The notes below the pieces were generated by a model, which worked only from the letters and a program-made list of their open reading frames with translations, was not told the origin of the DNA and made no database searches. The position numbers and the translations under genes were made by a program. This document shows, piece by piece, positions 41,368-49,326 of a stretch of 64,000 nucleotides of DNA. Within the stretch, counting starts at the first letter, position 1, and every line of letters begins with the position of its first letter. The stretch covers positions 434,001 to 498,000 of the forward strand of contig NZ_QQTY01000001.1 in assembly GCF_003670115.1 (NCBI RefSeq). Reading direction: 5' to 3'. This stretch comes from Natronorubrum halophilum. Lineage in GTDB: Archaea > Halobacteriota > Halobacteria > Halobacteriales > Natrialbaceae.

Positions 41368-42614
41368 GACGGCGGTTCGAACGACTGCTCCGGCGACTGC
41401 TCCGCGCATCGGTGCTCGAACGGATCGCCATCAGTATCGCGGCGCTCGTCGCATCGATGCTGATCGGCGTCGTCCTCGTGTTCGTCGCCGGCGGGTTCGC
41501 CTCCTGTCGCGTCGGACTGGACGTTGCGGGGTGGACCTTCTGTTACAACCCGATGCAGGTCTACTACGAGTTGTTCCTCGGGGCGCTCGGCCATCCGCTC
41601 GAGGCCGGCTGGCATCCCCTGAACTTCTGGATGGCGAAGACGCTCCAGCAGACGACGCTGTTGATCTTCACCGGGCTATCCTTCGCGGTGGCCTACCGGG
41701 CCGGCCTGTTCAACATCGGCACGCAGGGACAGTTGGTCGTCGGGAGTCTCACGACGGCGGTCACCGTGCTCTACGCGGCGGCGGTCGTCCCCGGCGGCCT
41801 CGTCGGGATGCTCATCCTGATCCCGCTGGGCGTTCTCGCTGGCGCGGTCGCTGGCGGATTCTTCGGAGCGATACCCGGCGCGCTCAAGGCCTACGGCGGC
41901 GCGAACGAGGTAATCACGACCATCATGCTCAACTTCATCGCCGTCGGGATCACCTCGACGCTCCTGTCCTGGAAGTTCCAGGATCCCAACAGTAGCAATC
42001 CGAAGACTGCGCCCGTTCCCGAGTACGCCGAAATTCCGACTATCCCGTACGTCGGCTTCGACGACTCGGTGAGCTTCTCGCTGCTCGCACTCGCCTTCGC
42101 AGTCGCGCTCATGATCGGGATCACCTGGTTGCTCACCCGAACCTCGTTCGGCTACGAGCTGCGAACCAGCGGTACCCAGCCGGAGGCGGCCGCGTACGGC
42201 GGCGTCGACGAAAAACGCATGACCGTCGCGAGTATGACCCTCTCGGGTGCGATCGGCGGGATCGCCGGTGCCTTCTGGGTGCTCATGGTTCACGGTAACT
42301 GGCTCAAAAACGTCCCGGCGCTGGGATTCGACGGCATCGCCGTCTCGATTCTCGCGAGCAACAACCCGCTGGGAATCGGCGTGTCGGCGCTCCTGTTCGG
42401 CACCCTCGAGAGCGGCTCGCAGAATATCAGTACCGCGACGGACGTCCCGCCGGAGCTGGTGGGCATCCTGAGCGGACTCATTATCCTGTTCGTCGCGATG
42501 CCGGAGTTCTTCCGGATGATCGGCGGCCGGTACGTCGACGTCGGAAACCGGGACCCCGTCCGCGCGGACGGCGGCGAAACGGCCGGCGACGACGGAGGTG
42601 AGGCCGATGCGTAA
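41364..42614 (+). CDS. Nucleoside ABC transporter permease 1
   Basis: The protein has 416 residues and about ten membrane helices, in the branched-chain/ribose permease family. Typical motifs are FAVAYRAGLFNIGTQGQLVVGSL, GAIPGALKAYGGANEVITTIMLNFIAVGI, and the C-terminal FDGIAVSILASNNPLGIGVSALLFGTLESGSQNI. The start overlaps the ATPase by 4 bases and the end overlaps permease 2 by 8, so subunits are translated in step. Confidence 0.93.
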   Translation: MRRRFERLLRRLLRASVLERIAISIAALVASMLIGVVLVFVAGGFASCRVGLDVAGWTFCYNPMQVYYELFLGALGHPLEAGWHPLNFWMAKTLQQTTLLIFTGLSFAVAYRAGLFNIGTQGQLVVGSLTTAVTVLYAAAVVPGGLVGMLILIPLGVLAGAVAGGFFGAIPGALKAYGGANEVITTIMLNFIAVGITSTLLSWKFQDPNSSNPKTAPVPEYAEIPTIPYVGFDDSVSFSLLALAFAVALMIGITWLLTRTSFGYELRTSGTQPEAAAYGGVDEKRMTVASMTLSGAIGGIAGAFWVLMVHGNWLKNVPALGFDGIAVSILASNNPLGIGVSALLFGTLESGSQNISTATDVPPELVGILSGLIILFVAMPEFFRMIGGRYVDVGNRDPVRADGGETAGDDGGEADA

Positions 42615-43653
42615 TCCGTTCTCCGGAGTGCGTTCGCTGTATGCCCGGCGACCGATCCCGGTGATACTCGGCGCCGTGATAGTCGTCTTGTGCTTCCTCT
42701 GGGGGACCTCTCCGGGGTGGCAGGCGGCGACGCTTCGCCTCGCGGTCCCGATCGCCCTCGCGGCGATCGGCGGCATCTTCGCCGAGAAGAGCGGTGTCAT
42801 CAACATCGGTATCGAAGGGCTGCTTATCGTCTCCGCGTTCAGCTCGATCATCGTCACCTACTGGCTCGGTGCCGGCGAGTCGACGCTCGCCATCTCTCAT
42901 CACTGGTGGGGGCTGCTCGCGGGCGTGCTCGTGAGTACGCTGTTCGCGTTCCTGTTCGCCATCGTCTGTATCGAGTTCAAGGCCGATCAGATCATCGCGG
43001 GACTGGCGCTCTGGCTCATCGCGCTCGGGCTCGCGCCCTTCATCTCGCGGATCGTCTTCAACAGTCCGAACACCGCCGGAGTCGGTCGGTTCGAGGACGT
43101 GACGATCCCACTGCTTTCCGATCTCCCGCTGATCGGCCACCTGCTGTTCGATACCCCGCCACAGGTCTACATCATGCTCGGCGCGATCGCCGTCGGCTGG
43201 TACGTCTTCAACCGAACGAGCTTCGGGCGGTGGGTCGTCGCCAGCGGGGAGAACCCCAAAGCGCTCGATACGGCCGGCGTCGACGTCCGAAAGGTCCGCT
43301 ACGCGGCGGTCATCCTCTCGGGCGTGTTCGCCGGCCTCGGCGGGGCCGGGTTCGCCCTCGGCTACCTCGAGACGTTCGCCGGCGGTGGCGACACCGCCAT
43401 GCAGGGACGCGGCTTCATCGCGATCGCGACCTACCTCCTCGCGAACTATCACCCGATCGGTGCCCTGGGCGGCGCGTTCCTCTTTGCGGGGCTCGACGCG
43501 CTCCAGATTCGACTCCAGACGGCCGGGTACGCCGTCCCGACGGAACTCATTCGCACCGTTCCCCACATGACGGTGATCGTCGTCCTCGTCCTCATCGGCC
43601 GCACGCGGCTGCCGGAAGCCGCCGGCGAGAACTACGAATCCGGCGAGGACTAA
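42607..43653 (+). CDS. Nucleoside ABC transporter permease 2
   Basis: The protein has 348 residues: MRNPFSGVRSLYARRPIPVILGAVIVVLCFLWG, then LAAIGGIFAEKSGVINIGIEGLLIVSAF, the EKSGV.NIG.EG permease signature, and NPKALDTAGVDVRKVRYAAVILSGVFAGLGGAGFAL. Helices alternate as in permease 1, with which it forms the membrane heterodimer. The start was set at 42607, overlapping the end of permease 1, instead of 42598. Confidence 0.93.
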   Translation: MRNPFSGVRSLYARRPIPVILGAVIVVLCFLWGTSPGWQAATLRLAVPIALAAIGGIFAEKSGVINIGIEGLLIVSAFSSIIVTYWLGAGESTLAISHHWWGLLAGVLVSTLFAFLFAIVCIEFKADQIIAGLALWLIALGLAPFISRIVFNSPNTAGVGRFEDVTIPLLSDLPLIGHLLFDTPPQVYIMLGAIAVGWYVFNRTSFGRWVVASGENPKALDTAGVDVRKVRYAAVILSGVFAGLGGAGFALGYLETFAGGGDTAMQGRGFIAIATYLLANYHPIGALGGAFLFAGLDALQIRLQTAGYAVPTELIRTVPHMTVIVVLVLIGRTRLPEAAGENYESGED

Positions 43654-43727
43654 CCGCCGTCGCTCACCCCGAACGCGATTCTGGCGGGTGTCGGTGCCTT
43701 CTTGCCCGCTCTCGAGCAACCACCGGT

Positions 43728-44120
43728 ATGAACGATCTGCTCGAGGCAGCCCGTGAGGTCCAGTCCGCGGCGCACGTCCCCTATTCCGAGTACCCCGTCG
43801 GTGCCGCCCTCGAGACCGCAGACGGCACGGTCTTCGTCGGCTGCAACATAGAGAACGCGAACTACAGTAACAGCCTCCACGCGGAGGAGGTCGCGGTCGC
43901 CGAGGCGGTCAAGAACGGCCACCGCGACTTCTCGAGACTCGCCGTCAGTTCCGACCGCCGGGACGGCGTCACCCCCTGCGGAATGTGCCGCCAGACCCTC
44001 GCCGAGTTCTGCGACGACGACCTCGTCGTGATCTGCGACGAAGGCGACGACGAGGAACCGACGGAGTACACGCTCGGCGAACTCCTGCCGAACACGATTA
44101 CGGAGGAGATGCTCGAGTAG
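43728..44120 (+). CDS. cdd: Cytidine deaminase
   Basis: It converts cytidine or deoxycytidine to uridine or deoxyuridine. The 130-residue homotetrameric-type enzyme has the zinc site and catalytic Glu in SLHAEEVAVAEAV (family C/H-A-E) and the Cys pair in TPCGMCRQTLAEFC. VPYSEYPVGAALET, with GCNIENANYSNSLHAEE, binds the nucleoside. It follows the transporter by 74 bases, so transported cytidine is deaminated at once; the phosphorylase at 44980 then splits uridine. Confidence 0.96.
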   Translation: MNDLLEAAREVQSAAHVPYSEYPVGAALETADGTVFVGCNIENANYSNSLHAEEVAVAEAVKNGHRDFSRLAVSSDRRDGVTPCGMCRQTLAEFCDDDLVVICDEGDDEEPTEYTLGELLPNTITEEMLE

Positions 44121-44463
44121 CGTCGCCCGCCGGGCGCGACATCCTCCCGGCGCGCTGTGGCGCGGTGAGCCGTTCGAGGCGCGACCGGAGGGAGCGCTCG
44201 CGGCGAACCGGGCCGTCGAATCGCGAGGGGTGAGCGAACGACTGACGGGAGTGAGCGTTAGCGCGGAACCTACGGTTCCGCGAACCATGCGAACGGGTGC
44301 TTCGCACCCGTGAGCAGAAATCGGTTGGGGAGGGTGTGGAAATCACCGCTGCCAGCGGACGTGAGCTGTTGACTCCGTTTTCGCTGTTGGTCGATCTCGT
44401 TGCTGTTGACATCTGCTGAATTCGCGTTCTCGAGACGGTACGAGACGCCCTTTCGACCGATCG
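44121..44463. other. Gene-free region occupied by dispersed repeat copy B
   Basis: The gap between cdd and DUF488 is dominated by repeat copy B (44150-44358). The remaining ~100 bases before the DUF488 stop hold a short AT-rich patch with no recognisable element. Confidence 0.7.
44150..44358 (+). repeat. Dispersed haloarchaeal repeat, copy B
   Basis: It shares the ordered blocks of copy A (29937-30059): GCGCGCTGTG, GCGAGGGGTGAGCGAAC and AAATCGGTTGGGGAGG, then GTGTGGAAATCACCGC and CCAGCGG. The interior is longer and has two perfect hairpins, CGCGGAACC-TAC-GGTTCCGCG (44262-44282) and CGGGTGC-TTC-GCACCCG (44294-44310). Blocks conserved at both ends around a variable, hairpin-rich middle fit a mobile or recombinogenic element. 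Confidence 0.7.
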
Positions 44464-44919
44464 TCAGTCCCGAACTTCTGCCCCTTCCGTCTCGAGCACG
44501 TCCCGAAGCACTGTCCGGTGACACCGCTTTTTGTCGGTGTTTTCATAGCAGACGAGCGCCAGCGATTCGCCGTCCTCGAGCCTGTCGACGACGTCCGCGA
44601 GCGCCGCCCGCGCGTCAGCCGATTCCTCGAGGTGGTCCCGATACGCCGCCTCGAACCCCACCTCGTCCCAGGCGGCGTTGTGGGCTCCCTCCGCACAGAT
44701 GCCGCGCATTTTCAGGTCGTCGACGGTCGCCTGAAACGTCTCGAGCAGCTCCGCGGACGGAGCAAGCGCGGCGCGATTCTCGTCGACGGCGGCGTGAAAC
44801 CACGGCGTGGGCTTTCGGACGACGCCGACGAGCGTCGCGTCGTCGGGCACGTCCGCGCGGTCGTGTTGAATGGCGGCGACGTAAGTGTCCGTGAGCGTTC
44901 CGTCGGTTTCGCGGTCCAT
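44464..44919 (-). CDS. DUF488 domain protein
   Basis: The protein has 151 residues: LTDTYVAAIQHDRADVPDDATLVGVVRKPTPWFHAAVDENRAALAPS, and the C-terminal DUF488 mark LEDGESLALVCYENTDKKRCHRTVLRDVLE, where C-Y-E...K-x-C-H-R may be catalytic or metal-binding. The start was set at ATG 44919. It is oriented against the nucleoside genes and is not part of their operon. The function is unknown. Confidence 0.85.
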   Translation of the reverse strand: MDRETDGTLTDTYVAAIQHDRADVPDDATLVGVVRKPTPWFHAAVDENRAALAPSAELLETFQATVDDLKMRGICAEGAHNAAWDEVGFEAAYRDHLEESADARAALADVVDRLEDGESLALVCYENTDKKRCHRTVLRDVLETEGAEVRD

Positions 44920-44979
44920 ACGTGGAGACAGGAGCGCCCTGCAGTTATATACGGTGCCAGCGCAAATCACCCGGCCTGA

Positions 44980-45807
44980 ATGACCGGCAATAGCGAAGAT
45001 CCGAACGCGGACGTACAGTACCACCTCGAGGTCGGCCCCGACGACGTCGCGGAGACCGTGCTCCTTCCTGGAAATCCGGAACGTCTCGAGAAGATCGTCC
45101 CCCACTGGGACGATCACGAGATCGTCGCGTACCACCGCGAGTACCGGACCGCGACGGGGACGACCGAGGGAACGCCCATTTCGGTCACCTCGACGGGCAT
45201 CGGGAGCCCGTCGGCCGCCATCGCCGTCGAGGAACTCGCCCGCGTCGGCTGTGACACGTTCATCCGCGTCGGTTCCTGCGGCGCGATCCAGCCCGAGATG
45301 GGCGTTGGAGACCTCGTCATCACGACTGGCGGGGTCCGCCAGGAGGGGACCAGCGACGAGTACGTCCGGGAGGATTACCCCGCGACGGCCGACGGCGAGG
45401 TCGTCAGCGCGCTCGTGGCCGCCGCGGAGCGACTCGGGTACGACTACCACACGGGCATCACGATGAGCGCGGACTCCTTCTACGCGGGCCAGGGACGCCC
45501 CGGATTCGAGGGGTTCGAGGCCGCCGGGTCCGACGAACTCGTCGAGGATCTCAAAGCCGCGAACGTGAAGAACATCGAGATGGAGGCCAGCGCGATCATC
45601 ACGCTCGCGAACCTCTACGGGCTTCGCGCCGGCGCGGTCTGTTCGGTCTACGCCAACCGCGAGACCGGCGAGTTCCGAACGGAGGGCGAATCGCGCGCCG
45701 CCGAAACCGCGACGCTCGCGACCCACCTGCTCGCGAAAATGGACACCGTGAAACGCGAAGCGGGTGCGGATCGCTGGCACGCCGGACTCTCGCTCGAGGA
45801 CGCCTAA
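44980..45807 (+). CDS. udp: Uridine/nucleoside phosphorylase
   Basis: It splits uridine to uracil and ribose-1-phosphate. The 275-residue PNP/UDP-type fold has LEVGPDDVAETVLLPGNPERLEKI (phosphate site), YRTATGTTEGTPISVTSTGIGSPSAAIAVEELA, RVGSCGAIQPEMGVGDLVITTG and IEMEASAIITLANLYGLRAGAVCSVYAN (purine/uridine family EMEAS motif). With the cytidine deaminase and transporter it forms a nucleoside salvage set. A strong hairpin follows the stop (45815-45834). Confidence 0.93.
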   Translation: MTGNSEDPNADVQYHLEVGPDDVAETVLLPGNPERLEKIVPHWDDHEIVAYHREYRTATGTTEGTPISVTSTGIGSPSAAIAVEELARVGCDTFIRVGSCGAIQPEMGVGDLVITTGGVRQEGTSDEYVREDYPATADGEVVSALVAAAERLGYDYHTGITMSADSFYAGQGRPGFEGFEAAGSDELVEDLKAANVKNIEMEASAIITLANLYGLRAGAVCSVYANRETGEFRTEGESRAAETATLATHLLAKMDTVKREAGADRWHAGLSLEDA

Positions 45808-45814
45808 AACCACA

Positions 45815-45834
45815 CGTGGGACCCCGGTCCCACG
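45815..45834. terminator. Strong inverted repeat after the nucleoside phosphorylase gene
   Basis: CGTGGGACC and GGTCCCACG are separated by CC and lie 8 bases after the udp stop, between convergent genes. There is no T-run after it, so its role as terminator is tentative; it could also protect the 3' end. Confidence 0.45.
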
Positions 45835-45943
45835 CTACGCGCGGGCACGGAAACGCCACACCGTTTCGATCGAGTTCGCTCTGCTCACGCCTTGGTTACT
45901 CACGCGCGATACGTCGTTTGGGAGCGATTCCGGCGGACCGTCG

Positions 45944-46708
45944 TTACCCTCGAATCCGGACGATTCCGTTCTCGAACACCTTCCGATTCGGGACGATGTA
46001 CTCCTCGGAGTCGTCTTCGATCTTCGTCACGAACAGATCGACCTCCTGAACGATCCCAGTCTGGTCGCCGATTCGAACCTCGTCGCCGATCCCGTACGGT
46101 TGGTTGAGCAACAGGTAGATCCCCGCCGCGCTCGAGACGAGAAAGTCCTTGAACGCGACGGTGCCGACGATGACGATTCCGACGGCGTACACCGTGAGCA
46201 AAATCAGCAAGGCAAGCACGTGAACCCCGATCTGGCCCAGTGCGATGATAAAGGTCACGTACAGCACGGAGTATTTGACCAGTTTCGGGATGATCGAAAC
46301 TTCGGGTAACTTGACGCCGCGGAGGTACTCGCCGACGACCAGTTCCGCCTTGTCCGCGACGATGAAGCCGAGGATGAGGACGAGCACCGCGATAAAGACC
46401 TGCGGGATGAAGCCGGTCACCCGCAGCCAGAACGCGTCCGTGTCGAGCAACTGCGCGATATGAATCGCCGTCAGCACGGCGATCCCGTAGATGAACCACG
46501 AACTCAGTCGTGCGACGATGCCGACCGTCGAGGTTCCGATCGACTGGGCAGTGCGCTCGAACGGCGTCCCCTCGACGGCATCGGGGACGCCCGAGGCGGA
46601 CAACAGTTCTTCGTTGAGCCGCCCGACCAGGTAGCCGACGACGATTCCGAGCGCCAGCACCGCCGCGGCTATCACGGTCGGTTCGTCGATGAGCGTCTGC
46701 CAGTCCAT
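45944..46708 (-). CDS. Mechanosensitive ion channel-like membrane protein
   Basis: The protein has 254 residues and four to five membrane helices. The end of the pore helix and beta domain are typical of MscS: VAFKDFLVSSAAGIYLLLNQPYGIGDEVRIGDQTGIVQEVDLFVTKIEDDSEEYIVPNRKVFENGIVRI. The usual cytoplasmic cage is missing, since the chain ends just after the beta domain, so it is a short MscS relative. It follows the diadenylate cyclase gene by one base, an arrangement that hints at c-di-AMP-controlled osmotic release. Confidence 0.87.
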   Translation of the reverse strand: MDWQTLIDEPTVIAAAVLALGIVVGYLVGRLNEELLSASGVPDAVEGTPFERTAQSIGTSTVGIVARLSSWFIYGIAVLTAIHIAQLLDTDAFWLRVTGFIPQVFIAVLVLILGFIVADKAELVVGEYLRGVKLPEVSIIPKLVKYSVLYVTFIIALGQIGVHVLALLILLTVYAVGIVIVGTVAFKDFLVSSAAGIYLLLNQPYGIGDEVRIGDQTGIVQEVDLFVTKIEDDSEEYIVPNRKVFENGIVRIRG

Positions 46709-46709
46709 A

Positions 46710-47528
46710 TCAGTACGCCTCCGGGTCGACCTCCAAAATGAGCTCGCCGGCCTTGAACGCTCGGACGAGCCCGTCGCTTTCGGAAAGCACGATCGTAATC
46801 GAGTTGGTATCCCGCGTGATCGCACCCCCGGCCATGTGACGCGCACCCAGCCCCTTCGGGATGTCTACTCCCTCGGCGGACGGCTCGAGGTAGCGATACG
46901 CCGAGACGATCTTCCCCGCATCCGAGATGATAAAGGCACCGTCGAGCCGCGAGAACTCCTTGAGCATCACGTTCACGATCGGATCCCCGACGTGGACGTG
47001 GGATTTCTCGAACGGGTTGTACGAAAGCGGTCGGGACTTGTTCATCACCTTTCCCGCGTCGCCGACGACGAACAGCGCGCCGACCGGCTTCCCCTTCTGT
47101 CCCTTCTTTCCGAGTTCGATCGCCAGCTCCAACACCGCCTTGACGACCTCCGGTTCCGCTCGAGATTTGACGAAGAGATCGTAGATTCCCGTGTGAGATT
47201 CTGCGTCCGCGCGAACGCGCGAGAGCGTGTCGATACTGGTACTGTCGCTGAACGCTCTCGTCGCACAGACGAGTTCGTCGCCGTCGTCGATCAACCCCTG
47301 CTCCAGGGCCCCCTCGAGTCCGAACCGAATGCGCTCTCTGATGTCGTCGAACGCCAGCGGGAGTTCGACGAATATCTCCGCGCCCACGGCATTTTCCGTC
47401 CCGATGACGATCACGTCGAGGTCCTCAACGTCCGCGAAGCGCTCGTAGTACGAGCCACTCGGTGAAAAGAGGACGACTGCATCGACGTTTGCATAAAGAT
47501 CCCCGAACACATCGTCTAGCCCGGCCAT
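46710..47528 (-). CDS. dacZ: Diadenylate cyclase
   Basis: It makes c-di-AMP from two ATP. The 272-residue DAC protein has the catalytic segments EFSRLDGAFIISDAGKIVSAYRYL (DGA motif) and GLGARHMAGGAITRDTNSITIVLSESDG (the RHR-type motif, here RHM). An N-terminal domain (about 1-110) resembles archaeal DacZ, with VVLFSPSGSYYERF. In haloarchaea such cyclases have been linked to osmotic adaptation. It is translated together with the MscS-like gene (1-base gap). Confidence 0.92.
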   Translation of the reverse strand: MAGLDDVFGDLYANVDAVVLFSPSGSYYERFADVEDLDVIVIGTENAVGAEIFVELPLAFDDIRERIRFGLEGALEQGLIDDGDELVCATRAFSDSTSIDTLSRVRADAESHTGIYDLFVKSRAEPEVVKAVLELAIELGKKGQKGKPVGALFVVGDAGKVMNKSRPLSYNPFEKSHVHVGDPIVNVMLKEFSRLDGAFIISDAGKIVSAYRYLEPSAEGVDIPKGLGARHMAGGAITRDTNSITIVLSESDGLVRAFKAGELILEVDPEAY

Positions 47529-47677
47529 TGATCATATAAGTCGTTCGCGCGCGAATAAGCGTTGTGGACCGTCTGACGTGTGTCTGTCACACGGCGTCCG
47601 CATCGACCCCGATTTCGCGGGACGCACGCGCTGAACTATCCGGTTTCCCCGCTCGAGGACGAGGAGGACGTCCTCGT

Positions 47678-48547
47678 CTAAACGTTGAGCGCCTTCTGGA
47701 TGAGCTGTCGCGAGGCCATCGAGCCGAGGAAGTACCAGACGATCCACGTCGACATCGGCCCCGCGAGGGGTTGCTGCCAGGAGACGGCCCCCGCGATCGG
47801 GACGATCAGGCCCGTCTCGTCGGCGCCGAGGTGGCCGCCGTTGACCTTCCAGCGGAGCCAGAGGAACACAGGAATCGTCAGCAGCATGATCCAGACCATC
47901 GGCCGGAACTGCACCTTCATCATGCCGAGTTGATCACCGGCGGCCTCCAGTTGCTCGTCCTGGATCCGCTCGAGGGCGTCCTCGTCGTCGCGTTCTTTGG
48001 CCGCCTGCTTGCGTTCTCGCAAGTCCGCCATCCGCTGCTGGTACTCCTCGAGTTTCTCGCGGTCGGTCAGTCGCTTTTGTAAGATCGTCGAGTAGAGACC
48101 CGTGACGGCCGCGAGCAGTAGAATAACGGCGTAGAAGGGGACGGCGTCGGTGACCGGACCGAGGACGGCGTTTTCGACCGATGCGATGGCGTTCTGGACG
48201 CCCGAACTCCAGTAGCCGGCGAACAGAGCGAGCGCGAACGCACCCGCCGCCTTGTCCACGGTCGACCAGCGTGCCGGTTCGATCCCGGATTCCGCCTCGT
48301 CCTCGAGTTCGTCGTACTGCTCGAGTGCGTTCTCGATCCGCTCGGGGTTCGAGAGCACGAAGCCCGTTCCCCCGCTGACCAGGACGCCCTCTTCGATGAG
48401 CCGACCCCACTGCTGGCTCGACAGGGCGTCTCTGACGTCGCTCCACTCGAGTTCCTCCGTACTGTCGTCTGACCGTTCGTAGATCACGGTGAGCGCTTCT
48501 CGAATCGACGGGGTATCGAGAAGCACGTCTAGCTGATCGATCGGCAT
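47678..48547 (-). CDS. DUF106 family membrane protein (Oxa1 superfamily, EMC3/TMCO1-like)
   Basis: The protein has 289 residues. An N-terminal winged-helix-like domain (about 1-85) reads LEWSDVRDALSSQQWGRLIEEGVLVSGGTGFVLSNPERIENAL. The DUF106 core has AVILLLAAVTGLYSTILQKRLTDREKLEEYQQRMADLRERKQAAKERDDEDALERIQDEQLEAAGDQLGMMKVQFRPMVWIMLLTIPVFLWLRWKVNG, giving three helices with a cytosolic coiled coil. This core is the archaeal membrane-protein insertase relative. The start was set at MPIDQLDVLLD. Confidence 0.9.
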   Translation of the reverse strand: MPIDQLDVLLDTPSIREALTVIYERSDDSTEELEWSDVRDALSSQQWGRLIEEGVLVSGGTGFVLSNPERIENALEQYDELEDEAESGIEPARWSTVDKAAGAFALALFAGYWSSGVQNAIASVENAVLGPVTDAVPFYAVILLLAAVTGLYSTILQKRLTDREKLEEYQQRMADLRERKQAAKERDDEDALERIQDEQLEAAGDQLGMMKVQFRPMVWIMLLTIPVFLWLRWKVNGGHLGADETGLIVPIAGAVSWQQPLAGPMSTWIVWYFLGSMASRQLIQKALNV

Positions 48548-48669
48548 TCGCTACTCGAAGAACGCCGCCGCGAACCTATCAACCCTTTCGTCCGTCGTTT
48601 CTTCGACACGCTTGAGATCGGGCGGAGTGACGACGCTCGTGTAAGCGCGATCAGGGCGACGATTGTGCT

Positions 48670-48685
48670 GGACCGGATTCGAACC
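48670..48685 (-). repeat. 16-nt copy of the tRNA-Leu 3' end (possible attachment-site relic)
   Basis: The sequence GGACCGGATTCGAACC is identical to tRNA positions 48770-48785 and lies exactly 100 bases away in the same orientation. Partial similarity continues outward (GTGCTG versus GTGCGCG). No other tRNA part is present here, so it is a fragment. Confidence 0.6.
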
Positions 48686-48763
48686 GCGAGGGTCGCTTCG
48701 CTCGCCCTCTGGGCCACGAATCCGCTGAGCGCAGTCTCCGCTCACGACGTTGTTCGCGGAGAG

Positions 48764-48848
48764 TGCGCGGGACCGGATTCGAACCGGCGGACCCCTACGG
48801 GACAGCGTCCTAAGCGCTGCGCCGTTGGCCTAGCTTGGCTACCCGCGC
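48764..48848 (-). tRNA. tRNA-Leu (anticodon UAG)
   Basis: The gene reads GCGCGGG at the 5' end, pairing with CCCGCGC at the 3' end before the discriminator A. The anticodon stem is CAGCG/CGCTG with loop CTTAGGA, which gives anticodon UAG. A long variable arm (TCCC..GGGG) is typical of Leu. The T arm is GCCGG-TTCGAAT-CCGGT. The CCA end is not encoded. There is no intron, since the anticodon loop is a simple 7 bases. Confidence 0.95.
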
Positions 48849-48894
48849 CCACCCTCGAGTTTTCACGAATCGAGTAAGTACCTGTCGGTCCGAG

Positions 48895-49068
48895 TCAACA
48901 CTGTTTCACCGGCTCCTCGGGCGACCAGTCCGGTGGGACGATAAAGGTCACGTGCTCCGCGTCGCGAAGTTGGTGTAGCTCCGCCGCTTGTTCGGCTAGC
49001 GATCGATCTCGATACGGCATCTCGAGGCCGCAGCCGGTGCAGACGAGCTTGCAAGTTGGCTCTTTCAT
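48895..49068 (-). CDS. Small Cys-rich protein (57 residues), probable zinc finger
   Basis: MKEPTCKLVCTGCGLEMPY is followed by an acidic helical segment RSLAEQAAELHQLRDAEHVTFIVPPDW and a Cys-terminated tail. C-X3-C-X2-C plus H residues and a late Cys could bind zinc. The short length, a proper ATG and the start adjacent to a clear gap support a real gene. I do not know the family; chance expression cannot be excluded. Confidence 0.65.
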   Translation of the reverse strand: MKEPTCKLVCTGCGLEMPYRDRSLAEQAAELHQLRDAEHVTFIVPPDWSPEEPVKQC

Positions 49069-49294
49069 GAGACGGGACAGTCGTGGCCCGAAATCGGACG
49101 ACGAGCGTCTATTTTCACCGTCGGCGGGATGGGGGTTTAGTAGTTGTATCCTAGTGAAAATGACAGTGAACGGCCAGTTGATCTAGTCGTTCGTAGCTGA
49201 ACGTTGCCTCGCGTAGCACCGCATTGGATGGGAAATCTCGACCGTCTCACGTCGAATCTCTCTCAAAACAACACATTTCTGACGTGAATTCCGT

Positions 49295-49302
49295 AGCTTT
49301 AT
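49295..49302 (+). promoter_or_regulatory. TATA box of the mini-TFB gene
   Basis: CTTTATTT is centred ~28 nt before the ATG at 49327, which predicts a leaderless mRNA. The upstream 49069-49290 stretch (about 220 bases) has no other feature that I can support. Confidence 0.5.
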
Positions 49303-49326
49303 TTCCGACCGACCGATACCCGTGGT

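Noticed and set aside
47529-47545. TATA-like CTTATATG on the minus strand before the diadenylate cyclase gene
   Set aside because: It lies only ~5-12 bases from the start codon, too close to drive that start, so it is probably coincidental.
48665-48877. Plus-strand frame of 70 codons through the tRNA region
   Set aside because: It is an antisense read of tRNA-Leu and its duplicated fragment.
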